Assembly (NCBI RefSeq): GCF_005239225.2
Contig: NC_133287.1
Location: 12,877,493 to 12,941,492, forward strand
Length of the DNA stretch: 64,000 nt
Source of the DNA: Populus alba
Lineage: Eukaryota > Streptophyta > Magnoliopsida > Malpighiales > Salicaceae
Direction of reading: 5' to 3'
Shown here: piece by piece, positions 12,601-25,426 of the stretch
Position numbering within the stretch: the stretch's first letter is position 1
How the letters are laid out: each line of letters starts with the position of its first letter
Notes under the pieces: generated by a model
Seen by the model: only the letters and a program-made list of their open reading frames with translations
What the model was told of the DNA's origin: nothing
Database searches by the model: none
Position numbers and translations under genes: made by a program

Positions 12601-13385
12601 TTCCCCTGCCAGTTCTGAGTTTGTAACGGGAATGCCCGCATGTCATGCACTCGGTCATCTCAGTATTTTCAAGGTAGTATAACATGCAGAAGTTAGGGCA
12701 CATAACAATTTTCTGGTATCCTAAATCGAGGGGTTTCATCATGGACTTCGCAGCATAGAAGTTCTCTTTCAGCCTGTTCCTTTTAGATAAAATGCTTCTT
12801 GCCCATTCAATAATTTTCTCATACCCGACCTCAGTCAACCCATGATCTAACTTGATGGTGAACACATGTGCTACAGCTGATAATTTATTGTGGTTTGTGC
12901 AGCCATCCCATAATGGTTTGTCAGAATCTTTCAACAAATCAAAAAACCTAGCTGCATCTGCATTAAGTTTTTCTTCTACGATTGGACGTTGACTGACATT
13001 ACCTTGATTCATTCTCATTGCATCCATAACCATATTTCTGTAAGGATTAGTGTTATCATTTTTCGCTTCATGCACGTTGCTAGCACTAGAAGTTGACCCA
13101 ACCACCCTTTCTCCCATTCTTCTCTTACTAACAAATACTTCTCTATATGCATGCCAACACTGTTAATTCTCCATAAACCCTTTGTGTAGAAGATGCATCA
13201 TTACAACATCTGGATGCAAATACTTTTTTATTTTGACACTTCCTGCATGGACACCTAATACCGCCTCCAGTAAAATTTCTGGGAATAGATGTTGCAAAAT
13301 TAATAAAACCCTGAACCCCGTTACAATAATCCATCCTCCACAATCCTTGGGGTGAATCTCGATACATCCATGAATGATCATCCAT
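9676..13385 (-). pseudogene. tnp2: TNP2-type CACTA transposase, decayed
   Basis: This is the main CACTA transposase. The N-terminus (13385-13143) is the transposase-associated domain, with Trp/Tyr-rich start, YCNGVQGFINFA and a zinc-like IRCPCRKCQNKK. The TNP2 core follows (13117-12179: CPNFCMLYYLENTEMTECMTC, then LGLCTDGFNLFGSF and CWPVILTVYNLPPGMCM), continuing at 12124-11645 (MWTINDFPAYGMLSGWSTHG, CPYCM, RHNLDVMHIEKNVF). Then come DUF4218 (11654-11247 and 11060-10746) and DUF4216 (10510-9952, ending in FLFKCYWYDT and an acidic tail to 9676). GT-AG introns separate the last exons, including one small exon near 10560-10640. Damage seen: a frameshift near 13240, a stop near 13180, a stop at the end of the 12179 block, a frameshift at 11645-11654, a small deletion after 11247, a frameshift near 10210, and tail stops at 9952, 9805 and 9736. 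It cannot make a full protein. Confidence 0.93.
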
Positions 13386-14070
13386 GACTTATATCGAACC
13401 TCTATAAAATTATGATGACAACATGTATTAATTAACTAAGTTAGGTAAATAAACTTGAAAAAATATTGGTTTATCTCGAGATTATCCAACAAACCAATCA
13501 CAACTTCTCATAAACATTAAATATTCATTATCATTTATCAACGTCCATACAAATTAATATATATAAATTTATGAAAATTACCACTCCGCAATACCATTGA
13601 TAAAATTTAAAACGAACCCATTAAGAAAGCTATTAATTATTTCAAAACAGCACATGTAATTCGGTAATTCCATAAAGTTTTAACAATTTACAAACAAATA
13701 TAATCTTACAAAATCTAAAACAAACCATAACAGGTATAAAATTATACATTCATATACTACAAGTTTGTTTGAGAAATAACAATAAAACATGTACATCTAC
13801 TAACAAAATACATATACTAAAAAAACAATAAAATTGACATTTAAATATTAAAATTTAAAAAGATAGAATTACTTACAAAAATTGATGCAATCTGTCGGTA
13901 AATCAGAACACGAATGCTGTGACCATAAAACTTCAAGAAATATAAATTGTTGTACTGAGATGAGGGAGATTTGTGTTTGGGGGGGAGGGGGGGCTGGTTG
14001 TTTGTAGATGGGGAGAGTTGGGATTAAGAAGAAGAAGGAGAAACAGGGGAGGAGAGGGTCAGTAGGGAAG
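13386..14070 (-). other. TNP2 leader region
   Basis: AT-rich sequence between the TNP2 start and the right subterminal repeats. The start codon at 13385 follows a pyrimidine/AG context that could be an intron acceptor. A G-rich plus-strand block (13976-14060) would be a C-rich leader on the gene strand. No other gene is visible. Confidence 0.45.
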
Positions 14071-14071
14071 G

Positions 14072-14080
14072 CATATATTA
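14072..14080 (-). promoter_or_regulatory. Possible TATA box of TNP2
   Basis: The minus strand reads TTAATATATGCC, about 690 bp upstream of the TNP2 start and immediately inside the right subterminal repeats. Position fits a CACTA terminal promoter. The sequence is only a fair TATA match. Confidence 0.4.
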
Positions 14081-14089
14081 ACTTTTTCT

Positions 14090-14418
14090 GACAGTTTCAC
14101 CGACGGAATCATTCGTTGGTGTGTCTGTCGGCTACTGTGACAAAAAAATTGACACGTCACCATACAGATCTGCCATTTCAAATCCCTCGGTAATTCTGTT
14201 GACATGTTAAACGATGAACCGGTCACGTCATCATACAGAGTTGTCGTTTTGAATCCATCGGTGATTCTGTCGGCAAAAATCACCTGCAAAAACCTCCACA
14301 TCAGCGAAATGCTTTTTTTTTTTTATTTTGAACTTTTCATTGGTAAGTCCGACCTCAAACTACCGACAGAAATATTCTGTTGGTAAATCCATTGCTATTA
14401 AGCGAATTTCTGATAGTG
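14090..14418. repeat. CACTA right terminal and subterminal repeats
   Basis: Words such as TTTCACCGACGGAAT, ATCCATCGGTGATTCTGTCGG and TACCGACAGAAATATTCTG mirror those at the left end. A direct repeat of a GACACGTCACCATACAGA-type segment lies at 14150-14240. The extreme end reads TAGTG on the plus strand. Confidence 0.85.
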
Positions 14419-16083
14419 TAAAAAATATCCCTTCCATTTTATTCTCATAAATATATATATTTTTTTTTTTTTGTAGATACATTTGATCATTAAAAACATA
14501 ACAATTATGGAAATGCTAATAGAAATTTAATAACTTTAAAAGGTTAAGGTGTTGACACCTACTTGCTCATCTAGTTGATCGAGCTCCTCTTATAATAGAT
14601 GATCTAGCACCTAGAGCCTTTCATAATTTAAAAAGAAAATGGCATTGACAATATATCATCAATCTCATCCCACGTGTAAATATTCATATTATTTTAATCT
14701 TAACCATACAATTTCATCATCATCATAATTATTTCCTTTAACTTTAATATACATATAATCTCAATAATTATTCCTAATTCATTTATTTGATGATGATTTA
14801 CATTGGCCATATAATTTAATTTAACCCTTTAATGATTCTCCTTTAATATATTGCTCATTTATATTATTTAAGCCATTTAACTTCCCATATACATGTACAA
14901 TTGTTTTTTCTTTTTATTTGCACTGCGCATTATAATCCATTCATCTATTTCATTTGTTTATATATGCTATACCATTTAAAATCATGTAGTCCCTTTAATC
15001 CATTTTCAAGTGTTAGTAATGTATGTATAAACCACTTGATTTACGTAAATCATCTCTAACAAATTTTCTTTCATTTATCTCAATACATGTTAAATCCAAA
15101 ATCACTATATTTTTTTCAACTTACTTCACATTTAATTAATATGTATTTAACTACAAAATTTCTTATTTCATGAACTCTACCATTTTCTTTTAGAGGTATT
15201 TAAACCCTTTTTAAGTCCCTTAAAAGTATTCATTCATAGTCAAATCTCACCACTTTATTTTCTAACAATTTAGTTTAATAATAGCCTAATACAAAGATTT
15301 TTAACTTCTTATTATATATTCAACAAAGTTTCACCACAATTAACAACTAATAAACATTACATGAAACTCTTTTATCAACATTTAGTTATTCTTGCAAATA
15401 ACTTCAAAATATGAATCTTTTCAAGATCACTACATCTTCCATGGTATCTTTACATTTTTTTTAATCGATCAATTCTATAAAAAAATTTCCTTTCAAATTC
15501 TTTAGTTAATTTCATTCTTTTTCAACCTTCTTATTCTCATTATACTAACTTCATGTCAATTTAGAAAATTCATCATCACTTATCTATTTTTCATTTTTTC
15601 TACTTATAACCATTACTTGAAAGTATACTAACAAATCTTAATTCAATGAATAATATCAACCAATACCCTTCCAAACATTATCACACCAACAATACATTAA
15701 AATTAAACACAATTCATAAGGATTTTCATCAATTTATCCACTTCCCTAAAATCTTCCTAATAGCCAGCCATATGCCCTTCCTTAATGCCATGTTTTCTTT
15801 TTCATTCCATCAAATTTTCACATTAATCACCTCATATTCCACACCAATATGCCTATTCAAGACCACTTTTTCATTTCCTTGAATTTGATTAAGAACCTTA
15901 ATTAGAAATTTTAGGGATTTTACTTAAAATTTACCAAAACTTCATTCAACAATGAAATAATTGGTAAAGAACACTTTACCCTCTAATTTTAAGCTCAGAA
16001 TATGCTATGCGGATGAATTTCTTCCATTCCTTCTTCTTTCTCTTTTAAATCTTCTTGTTTCTCTCTCTAATGCTCACTTTAAT
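14419..16083. other. AT-rich spacer, nothing recognised
   Basis: Long T/A- and C-rich but G-poor sequence without a convincing reading frame. The 78-codon frame at 15646-15882 is low-complexity (His, Phe, Asn, Ile) and not supported by any motif. Confidence 0.5.
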
Positions 16084-18600
16084 TGTGACATCCCCATTTT
16101 CGGGATTAGCAACAATCTCATGTCAACCGATACATAGAGTAATTAAATATATGTATATATGTGTGTGTGCGCAAGGTGTTCATATTAAAATTTTACTGAA
16201 ATTTTCACTAAAATTTTGGCAGTCTCATTTATATCGGGAGGTCCCAAGTTATTGACATTTAACCTGTTTACACTTCTAATGTTTCATATCTCATAACTCA
16301 ATCACGACCTAATTATCCTGGGTTTCAATCCCACAAACATCATGGTCATCACAACCATAATATTTAAACATACATTGAAAAACAAATATCATTATAAAGG
16401 AATAAATGAGATAAACATGTATACATGGACACAATCATATGAAATTTAGAGTTAAGACTATCTATTCAAGTTTAAACATTAATTATACAAATTAAGTTAT
16501 ATAAAAGTTGTAATATTACAAAATACAAAGGTATACTCCATAGAATCTAGAATTATAAAAAGTGAACAAAAGCTAAGATCTACTCCTGTCGTGCATATGA
16601 TGGTCCTGAAACAAAATACATATTATTGAAACATGAATATCACAATAAATATAACAACACAAATATCCAACAATTTAAAAAGGCAAACATTCATTCATAT
16701 TTTATCCACTTCTCCCTTCTAGTTTTCATTGGAAACTCTTTCTCATTCAACTATTAAAAATCGTTTCCTCTTCCATTATCAACCTCTATTAAAAATTTCA
16801 TAAGATCAATAATGATTATTATCACTTAACACATTGCCAATACCACTTTCACTGGTATCATCATCACCCGTAGGATTCGATGCAAGGTGATCGCCTTCCC
16901 CAGGATCCTAATATGCACTAAATGTAAGCTAGCCAATACATGGTGATCTCCTTACCTAGGATCCTAACATACACTAAATATATGCTAGTTCAAATATGGC
17001 GATTCCCTTACCCGAAATCCTACCATACACTAAATGTATGCTAGTCCACGCCCCCATATACCCGATATACATTGTCAGCGATAATTTCATCACTGGGCAA
17101 TTCACACAACGTTTCACCTAAAATACACATACATTCAAAATACTATCCAAAATATAAACATCATTACGCAAACTTTTCACCTTTCACATAATATCCAACA
17201 TTCGGTAATTCACATTTCACATCAATAACATATTAAATCATGGAATTGAACTAGAAAGTATAGGTGCGGATCACCTACTTGTAGTAGAAGCTCTACTCGG
17301 TTCCCCTACTACTGTTGTTACACCACCTCAGTGGTCCCTCTTGCAATCAAAGGCTTATCTCGTAAATTTTTCTTATTTAAGGATACATTTTATAATAACC
17401 ATATCAATAGCCAATAGGTCTTTTTCAACCATTCCTTTCTTTATATTTGGATTGTTATTGTTTTGAATTGTTAATCTTTCAAACTATTACTCTTTTGAAC
17501 CATTACTCTTTTGAATTGTTACTGTTTGCAAAGGTTGCATTTCAACCTCCTCTCATATTTTTAACTCTATCTAGAGTTTTATGACTCCATTTCAAGCAAG
17601 ATTTGTTGCGTTGAAAAGCTAAGACATGGAGCTACAAGTTATCTAAAGGAAGGAGAACCCAGTTCTGTCCCTAAGATAGTCACAATTTCTCATCAACAAA
17701 TTAGACTTACTACCTTATAGGGTCTATCATGACCCAGTCTTGGTTGGTAACCCATAACTGGAGTTCTATAACTCCAAATTAAGAAATACCAATTTCCTTA
17801 GTTAGTCAACATCTAAAACTATAATTTCTATGAAGGAATCTGATCCTAATTCCCTCATTCTCTTACCCGAAATCTTAGCGAAAGTCAGGAAATGAGTCTG
17901 TCTAGAGTCGTCACCCTTTCCATTCACATATAACATTCACAAATTACATTTTCTAGGTCAATTATCATTGTTTCATACCCCCAATCATATACAACACAAG
18001 AATTAACTTAGTTTTAACATCTATTACCTTTTCCCTAATTCAAGTCTAAAAACCCTAATCTATAATTCAATATCAAGGAATCCATTCATAATCAAATTTC
18101 AAATGAATTATAAGATCATATTTAGAACACCTTACCGGTAGAAATTAAGGTTTTGATCTTCAACTAGTTTAAGATTTTTGACTCCCTCCTTCTTTTCTAA
18201 TGACAGCTGACCCTCCTTCTTCTCTTATTGTTCAAATTTTATTGTTAATCCATTCCCCACAAGTGTTTATTCCTTTTATAAACCCTTTAATCTTGGATGG
18301 GTTCTTGAAATTTTAGTGTTTCTCTCTTAATTCTGCAAAAATGGATACAAAAACTCCCTCTTTTTTTTCCTTTTGGTTGCTTCAGATTTTTGGTAAGGAG
18401 ATGTATTTATACTCTATATTTTTTTCTTATTTGTACTTAGGCCCCATTTCCTTTGTGTATTTTTTTGCCCCCACATCCTTTTCTTATAATGAAGCTATGC
18501 CTCTTTTCATTTCTTATAACTCCACCCCATAACTTTTCATTTAGTTTATTTTGTTCAATTTAATCCAACCCTCAACATTATTAGGTTAATTTATAATGTC
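16084..18600 (-). repeat. LTR-like non-coding module (minus strand)
   Basis: The left edge reads TGTGACATCCCC, so on the minus strand the module ends ...GGGGATGTCACA, an LTR-like CA end. Read in that direction there is a promoter-side AT-rich part (18.2-18.6 kb), a purine-rich leader near 18.2 kb, then AT-rich spacer, a CAAGTAGGTGATCC word (about 17275) like those in the other modules, and a 56-bp array near its end. No coding frame is supported. I infer a solo LTR. The outer end near 18.6 kb is not defined. Confidence 0.35.
16886..17053. repeat. 56-bp tandem repeat, three copies
   Basis: Copies start with GGTGATC or GGCGATT at 16886, 16942 and 16998, spacing exactly 56 bp. Each runs through a CC(A/G)(G/A)(G/A)ATCCTA word and ACTAAATGTATGCTAG-type ends. 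Confidence 0.85.
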
Positions 18601-19850
18601 TCGAATTATTTTGCCCGAAAATTTATATCTAAATTTTTTGAATTCTTATTTTTATTTAACCCTATGCATGAATTTCTTCACTTTTATTTCCCATGTAGTT
18701 AGTTTGAAATTTAAGCAACCTTTATTTTTTTCCCGGGGCTTACATTAATCTCTTCCAAGTCTTGTGTTTGTGTATTTAAACTTTACTAACCTCACTTATA
18801 ATGTCCTTAAATTTGATTTTAAATAAGAAATTTGACCAAATAGATTGATTATACACGTTAGTTATTTGTTAATTTTGTTTATATTATGTTAAGACTATGA
18901 GGACAAACTAGACTGACTTTTTCTTAAAAATCTCTCACGTAGGACTCCAAACTCAAAAGAACTTCAGCTGATTTAGGAGAAAAAAATTTGATGCCTTGTT
19001 ATATTGGCCTTTTTTAGACCTAGTCCTTGTGTTCTTGATAGTATATTACACCATCTCAAACTTCCTATAAGGATTGGTGGAGATCTAATGGGACATAGAA
19101 TAAAATGATATGCATGAGAATGACATATTATTTGTTTGTGTCCTATCAAAGGATTAAACCTAACAAATAAGATCTAGCTCATACGGGTTAGGGTTCATCT
19201 TGTCTATTCCTAAAAACTTTTTAGGTTTATAGATTGTCTAAATTACAAGTGGGGTAACCCGACCTCTTAACCTCTTAACCCGACCTCTTAACCTTAAGCA
19301 ACCTAGGTATGAGAATAATTCAACAATACCTCATGCACAGGCTGAGTCCAATATGAGTGAAAGTCTAAGTGAGCATCAATGGATATAAGTCCCATTCGCC
19401 ACTTAAAGTATGTGCAAACTTAAAAAAAAATAATATGCAAACATATACATATAAAATGAACACAATGTATAAAAATAAATAAAACAAATGAAGTAAACAA
19501 AAAGAAATAAAGGGCAATAAAAGAACTAAATTTATGAGAGGAAAAAACAAGTCATTATGATAAAAAAAATATATATATATATATACTAGAAATCCTAAAA
19601 ATTATCATTAGTTTTAGAAATTTAATTGAGGGATTTATTCTTAAAAAAGAAACAATGTCACCCATACGATATTCTTTCTTATGAAAGGTTACCTTTATTA
19701 TATGTTTTTTTACTTCCATTAATTGTCCTAATTTTTTTTTTTCATAATTTTTTTTAATTTGAGAAAATTTTGACATAGGTCTTTAATAGGGAAGACTTGT
19801 TGATTAAACTGCTTTAAAAACATTTGTCGTCCGTCCTTTAAAAAAAAGGC
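18601..19850. other. AT-rich spacer, nothing recognised
   Basis: No frame with a recognisable motif. A short direct repeat of a TTAACCCGACCTC-type word lies at 19256-19294. Small frames at 19365-19776 are low-complexity Phe/Leu/Lys runs. Confidence 0.5.
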
Positions 19851-20821
19851 TCATTGATTAAGTCATTTGTAAAGATTTTAACATTAGCATAACCCCCAAG
19901 TAAATTCTTGTATTTTGATTTAACTTTAAAAGAAAAGAAGGACAAATAATAAATAAAATAATAATAGAAATTGATGGAGTAGAAATTATTATCTAAGGAG
20001 GTTAATGTCAGACACAAATGAAATTGAATAATTCAAACTTTTGGGTCAAATTATTTTAAAACAAAACAAGTCCTTAAATGAAAAATAAGGAAAAACTTGT
20101 AAGTATTTAAACAAATGGGGAGTGAAGAATTAGCCATATTTGGCCAGCCATGCTAGGGCTTGAGAGGGAGAAGAAATTGAGTGAAAATTTATCAAGATTC
20201 ATCCAAAAAAATCACAAAAAAAGATAGAATTAGTGATTAAAGTGTACTGGGAAGGGTTTGAACAAGAAAATCTCAAAGAGGAGTAAGGAATTTTTCCTTA
20301 AAGGGAGCAGCATTGAGAGGAGAATAAAGGGGAAGGAGGAATAAAAATTTTATATGGTGATTTCAAGCTTTCCATTTCTTCTTTCTTTGAGTGAGAAAGT
20401 AACAAATCTTTTCCTCTTATTTAAAATCATGTATTTAGTGTATTAAGATTTTATTAATTGTGTTAGTGTAAATTATGGTATGAGTTGTGAGGTTGATTGG
20501 GTTAATCTATAAAATTGTGATGAATTAATGTTTAAATAAATGAGATAATAGTGGGTAATGTTTCAATTTGTAAAATTGAAGAAAAATTATTAATCTCCTT
20601 TGTTGAGAGGGGGTTTCGACCTAGAAAAAAAAATAATGTAGTTTATGTTAACTTTATTAGGATGTGAATTATAAAGATGTTAGATTAGAAAAAATCAATG
20701 AAGAAGACATACCTATATTAAGCACTCATGGCTAGCCAAAGGGTATAAAATATGAATATAATGAAAATGTGTTTATTTGATTTGAATTGTGATTTAGAAA
20801 TGCGTGAAATGATTTGATAAT

Positions 20822-21115
20822 GTTGATTGATGATTAAATGAGTTGTGTGGTAATGTTGTTGATGAAGTAATTAAATCAGTGATGAGTTGATATTGTTGAT
20901 TTATAATTAAATGAGTTAAGTGGTAATGTTGTTGATGAAGTAATTAAATTAGTGATTAGTTGATATTGTTGATTTAGTAATTAAATTGGTTTGTGTGGTA
21001 GTGTTGTTTATGAAATAATTAAATTGATGATGAGTTGACATTATTGATATAGAATTAAATTGGTGAGTGGTGATATTATTGACATAGTAATTTAATTGGT
21101 AATGAAATAAACCTA
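20822..21115 (+). repeat. ~74-bp tandem repeat, four copies
   Basis: Units with TTGTTGATTTA.TAATTAAAT, then GTGTGGTAATGTTGTTGATGAAG, then TAATTAAAT.AGTGATGAG start at about 20822, 20895, 20968 and 21043. The last is the most diverged. Confidence 0.75.
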
Positions 21116-21634
21116 AAGGAGTTGGCAAGGCTACAAGAACCACTCAGCATACATGTTTAGCTTGTAGGACACAAACACCAGGTAGGTGTTTAACACCTTG
21201 AACTTTTAAAACTTTAGATATTTAAATCATCTCCATGATAAATGAAATTTTATGCGTCATGATAATAAATTTCCTATGTTAAATTGTTTTTTGATTAGTG
21301 ACTGGTAAATCAATTATCCTGGTTTGAAACTGGTGCCCTATAAATGAGTTATAAATTTGGAAATTACTTTGCGTGTAACTAATATATATAAATGCAAATT
21401 TTAATTTGCTCTAATTGACCATGGTTATCTTTTAAATCATTGGCATGTTCATCTCAATATTGCGTGTTCTAGTAGCTTTAGAGATTTCTTCTATTACTAA
21501 TAGATCTTTTGGTCATGCTAAGAAAAAATAATAATAATACTTTTTATATATTTTGAAGATCATTTTGTTGTGTATGTATGAGCTTAAATAGACTAGCTTA
21601 TTTTTGTTCTGTAGTTATTTTCCAAGAATAATGG

Positions 21635-21635
<1 letters not shown>

Positions 21636-21687
<52 letters not shown>
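21636..21687. repeat. (AT)n microsatellite
   Basis: About 26 uninterrupted AT dinucleotides. Confidence 0.98.
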
Positions 21688-21689
<2 letters not shown>

Positions 21690-22049
21690 CACTTAGTTAT
21701 TATCACTTGTTTAATAATAATACATAGAATATTAAATATGATTGAAGGAGGAATATTAAATGTATAATCTGTGATTATGTGTATAATTATTAAGATAATT
21801 GTTTTTTCTTTAATTTAGTTAACATGATTATTTCTTGAATTGATATGTTAGAAAATGTGAAATATTGTTGATTGTGAAATGTTGGAATAAAATAGAAATA
21901 TTGAATTGTTGAAAATGGTTTGTTAGGACCAATGTTGAAATTGTCGATAACTTGGGATAGACTAAATCAGGGGAAACTCTGATCAAAGTTTTCTAAAATG
22001 TTTTTAATGAAATTCCAGATAAATTGTTTGAAATTTTAGGTCTGTTACA

Positions 22050-22980
22050 ATCGGGCTCTTAAAAAAGATACATGTCCAATCAATCATATCTAAAATGGAC
22101 ATTAAACCAAAAAGGATTGTAAATGTTGAGTTGACCTTTAACCCATTTACTTTAGTTAGTTTTAAAATGAACCCTAGAACCATCACTATTAATCAATGAG
22201 CCTTGATGGGATAACATTGATTAGTCCAAATTATTATATCTTATGTACGAAAAATATTATACAATATTCTAAAATAAATTCACATATAAGATAAATCATT
22301 TTTTTATATTTTTTATATTTTAAATTTATCACTTATTTTTTTAATTTATATGAGAATGCTAATATTGAAAATAATTAGACTCACAATATATACAATCACC
22401 TTTGTGAACAAAAATATCAACATATACAAAATCAAACACATAAACAACAACATATTTGTTTAGTGGTTTGAAATTGACCTTCACAGTGAAAACAAAAATA
22501 CTGGAAAATCCAATTAGGAAATAAGATGCATGTGTATTAATGACATGAACAATTAACCTTCTGGAATGAGACATGTATTCTTGTCATGCATCAATTGAAG
22601 TATACCCGCAAAACATTAAAAAAAAAATTGAACATTAATCAAATTGCTTCAATTTTTTTCTCTAAGATTTGCATGGTTGGTGTTTTGGTTACGAGCGAGG
22701 CAAAAAAAAAGGGATTGTTATGGATATAGTTTTGTTCAGACATTGAGAAGGCAATTGAGCTTTTGGGGCTGTCATAGTGTAATCAATGGTGATTTTAGGA
22801 GCTAATTGGTCACCACAAGGAGGAATGGCTATGAGTTTTGGATTAGGTAGGAGGTTATTGGGTTATGTCTATTTTAGGATGATATGTCAAAGACTTAAGG
22901 TGATTAATAAAGTTTTTGTGTGTGTGTGTATGTGATAACTCATTTCTAGGTTACTCCCTAAATTCACTTCTTTTTCTTCC
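22050..22980. other. AT-rich spacer, nothing recognised
   Basis: No supported gene. Minor frames of 60-71 codons have no motif. An A-run and a GT stretch (22917-22933) are the only simple features. Confidence 0.5.
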
Positions 22981-23800
22981 AAAATAAATTTAAAAATTAT
23001 AATAAAAGCCTAGCAACGTGGAGAAAATAGACTGAGAAGGATTTCAAACATATAGAAAAATCAAGCTGCAATTTTGAATGAACTTTGAAGCCTAATTGTA
23101 CCCCATTATACCCAAGATTGACAAGATAATGCAGATTCAATGTCAAATTAAATGATTATTGGATGAACCTGCATAAAAATTAAGTCCAATGACATAATTA
23201 AATTTTTAATAGGTCAATTTGATTTAATGATGGGCCAAATTAAAATTTTAATCATGTTTAGAATTAATTTGGGTCTAATTGAAGGATTTAATTAGATGCA
23301 TGGACTTAATTATACTTTTAAAAGGTCAAATTAATTTTATTATGGCCTTAATTGGTGAAAACTCAAGTTTGGAAGCCCAATTTGAGCTTAATGAGAAGAT
23401 TGGAATTTTAAGAGATCAAATTTAATTTTTAACAAGTCAATTGATTAAAATTAGGGACAAAATTGCAAGAAAATCAAAGTTTTGGAGTCAATTAAGGGTT
23501 AAATTTAAGAAATTCACAGCCAAGGACCAATTTGCCAAAAGCTTTGAACTATGGGGACCTAATTGATTGAAATCAGGGGTGAAATTGAGGAAAATTTAAA
23601 GTTTAATTGTCAATTAGAGACTAAATTAAATAAATTTGAAATAAAGGCCCACAATGAAAAAGGCGTCGAAATCTGGGGCTAATATTGAAGTTTTACAGGG
23701 CCAAATTGCATAAAATTTAAAGTTTGAAGCCAATTAGGGGAGTAAATGAAATAAATCAGAAATCAAAGGACCAAAATGAACTTTACCAAAATGACACCTT
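22981..23800. repeat. Degenerate internally repetitive stretch
   Basis: Words like GACCAAATTG, AAAATTTAAAGTTT and CAATTAGGGG recur at irregular 50-90 bp intervals. It looks like an old, much-diverged tandem array or an eroded retrotransposon leader. No reading frame. Confidence 0.5.
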
Positions 23801-24950
23801 TTTTTGTTATTATTCATCTTCTTCTTCAATTTTCTCTAAAATAACAAGTTACAAAGGTTACTTTGCGGTTACATTTAATGCCTTTACTGTCCACCAAATA
23901 TGAAAGCACTTGTACCAAAATGATCACTTGACATTTCTCTACATCATGGTTTGGTAATTTTTTTTCTTCTCCACCACCAGCTCCACAATGAGCCGCCAGC
24001 ATGACCACCAACCAGCCACCCCCTCATCTGAAACAACCATTGTGACTCTCTCTCTCTCTTTTACAAGTTTTATTCTCCTTCACCCCACAACTAGCGCTGA
24101 CAACCGACATCTCCACCAACTCCTCCTCAGGCACCAACCAAACACCCTCTTCATAGTCGAAGCCTCAATGTCAAGTAACTCTCCCTTCTCTTTTTCTTTT
24201 TCTCCTAATCCTTATGATCCACTATATTTGAACAGTGGAACATGAGTTATAATTCACGTTCAACTATTCATGTATGAATAATAGGCGTGAATTCTATTCA
24301 TGCAACGTTGCTTTGGGCCAGAAGAGTTTCGGCCCAACCCAAATGGCAAGGTCGGGTCCAACCCACCTCCTAAAAAAGAATCTGCTAGGCAAACACCGAC
24401 CCAATTCCCTTTTTTAGGTTGATCTCGGCCTAACCCATTTCATCCAATTCAGGCCAACTAGGATGGGCTTGACCCTTATAAATGTATTAGGCCCAACCCA
24501 TATATTTAATAATATTTAATTATAATATAAGAATAATATATATTATTAAAAAAATAAAAATCAAAATCAAAACTTCTTTCAAAAATTTGTGATTTTCTCA
24601 CATGTTTTTCTATCAATTTTGCATAATATCGGGCTATATATTTACACTGTAAGATACATATCCGATATTAAATACTAGTTTTTCTCTGAAATATTTCAAA
24701 AAAATCTCAAAAATTTTAAATTAATTTCTCTTAAAAAAATATTTTGTTTTCATGCATACAACCAAATCCTAAAAAGCTTTCCAAGCATATTTTCATAAAA
24801 AAACAAAAACAAAAAAAATACATCTTTATCATGTTTTTAAAAAAGCAAAAAAAAAAAAAAGATATTGTAACCAATTTATAATTATCCATTAGGATTTTGC
24901 CAAAATATCCCTTTACTAATCATTTTCATTTTATATTAGGGTTTAGTTAT
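23801..24950. other. Spacer, nothing convincing
   Basis: Contains an 85-codon frame (23988-24245) rich in Ser, Pro, Thr and His with no recognised domain, a G/C-richer stretch at 24300-24480, then A/T runs. I do not call a gene. Confidence 0.4.
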
Positions 24951-25409
24951 AGACTTTTAATATTTGAGGTTGTAAAACTACACAATAGAGTATACCTTTA
25001 GGTATTAAAGATACAAGGTGTAAAATAAATGCGATGCTAAAATTTAGACTTTAGAATGGTTAGAATTAAACTCAATGAGGTAAAGACTCTCTCATGAAGG
25101 GAGATCTACCTTAAAACATTAGAAAAAAACCAACAAATAGAAACCTGACCTAGAAAAACAATTAAACAACAATACAACTTATCTTAGGTAGGGTGCACTG
25201 GGGGTGATGCGTTTTTCCCTTGCACAACCAATCCTTTACCCTAACTTTTACAGACTATAGATTCCTAGTAACCATAATAGTAGGTAGCGACTCTTGAACC
25301 TTAATTGTAATCTTTTGATCAAACCCATACCCATTTCCTTTCCAAACAATAATACCTCTCAAGAGGCACCTTTTCAGCGTGCTAGCCCGACATCGCACCT
25401 GTGATAGGA

Positions 25410-25426
25410 TGACGACTCCACTAGGA
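25410..25426 (+). other. Primer-binding-site-like sequence, Tat/Ogre type
   Basis: The word TGACGACTCCACTAGGA resembles the TGGCGACTCC-type primer site I associate with Ogre/Tat-lineage gypsy elements, and it lies about 570 bp upstream of a gag reading frame. Upstream sequence (about 24960-25409) may be the eroded 5' LTR, but its start is not visible. Confidence 0.4.

Larger units (their letters stand above)
5472..14418 (-). mobile_element. CACTA (En/Spm) DNA transposon, full length but decayed
   Basis: The left end starts CACTACAAGATTTC (5472) and the right end, reverse-complemented, starts CACTATCAGAAATTC (14418). Both are followed by clusters of the subterminal motif CCGTCGGT/ACCGACGG. 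The flanking trinucleotides are TAG on the left (5469-5471) and TAA on the right (14419-14421), one base off a perfect 3-bp target duplication. Between the ends lie the two genes expected of an autonomous plant CACTA element: a TNP2-type transposase (9676-13385) and a Transposase_24 (Ptta/En/Spm, PF03004) gene (6195-7901). Both are on the minus strand and both are broken by stops and frameshifts. Length is 8947 bp, usual for the superfamily. It can no longer encode its own transposase as read here. Confidence 0.93.
19851..22049 (+). repeat. LTR-like non-coding module with minisatellite
   Basis: A segment with TTTGGCCAGCCATGC and a purine-rich leader (20110-20340) is followed by AT-rich spacer, a roughly 74-bp array (20822-21115), a TTGTAGGACACAAACACCAGG word and an AT microsatellite. 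It ends near a GTCTGTTACA word at about 22049, an LTR-like CA end. The order matches the 3.5-5.4 kb and 62.9-63.8 kb modules. The start is uncertain. Confidence 0.35.

Noticed and set aside
19256..19294. Telomere-like TTAACCCGACC words
   Set aside because: The plant telomere repeat is TTTAGGG/CCCTAAA; this is a two-copy local duplication.
23988..24245. 85-codon plus-strand frame, Ser/Pro/His-rich
   Set aside because: No recognisable domain, low complexity and no supporting neighbours; likely chance in a C-rich stretch.
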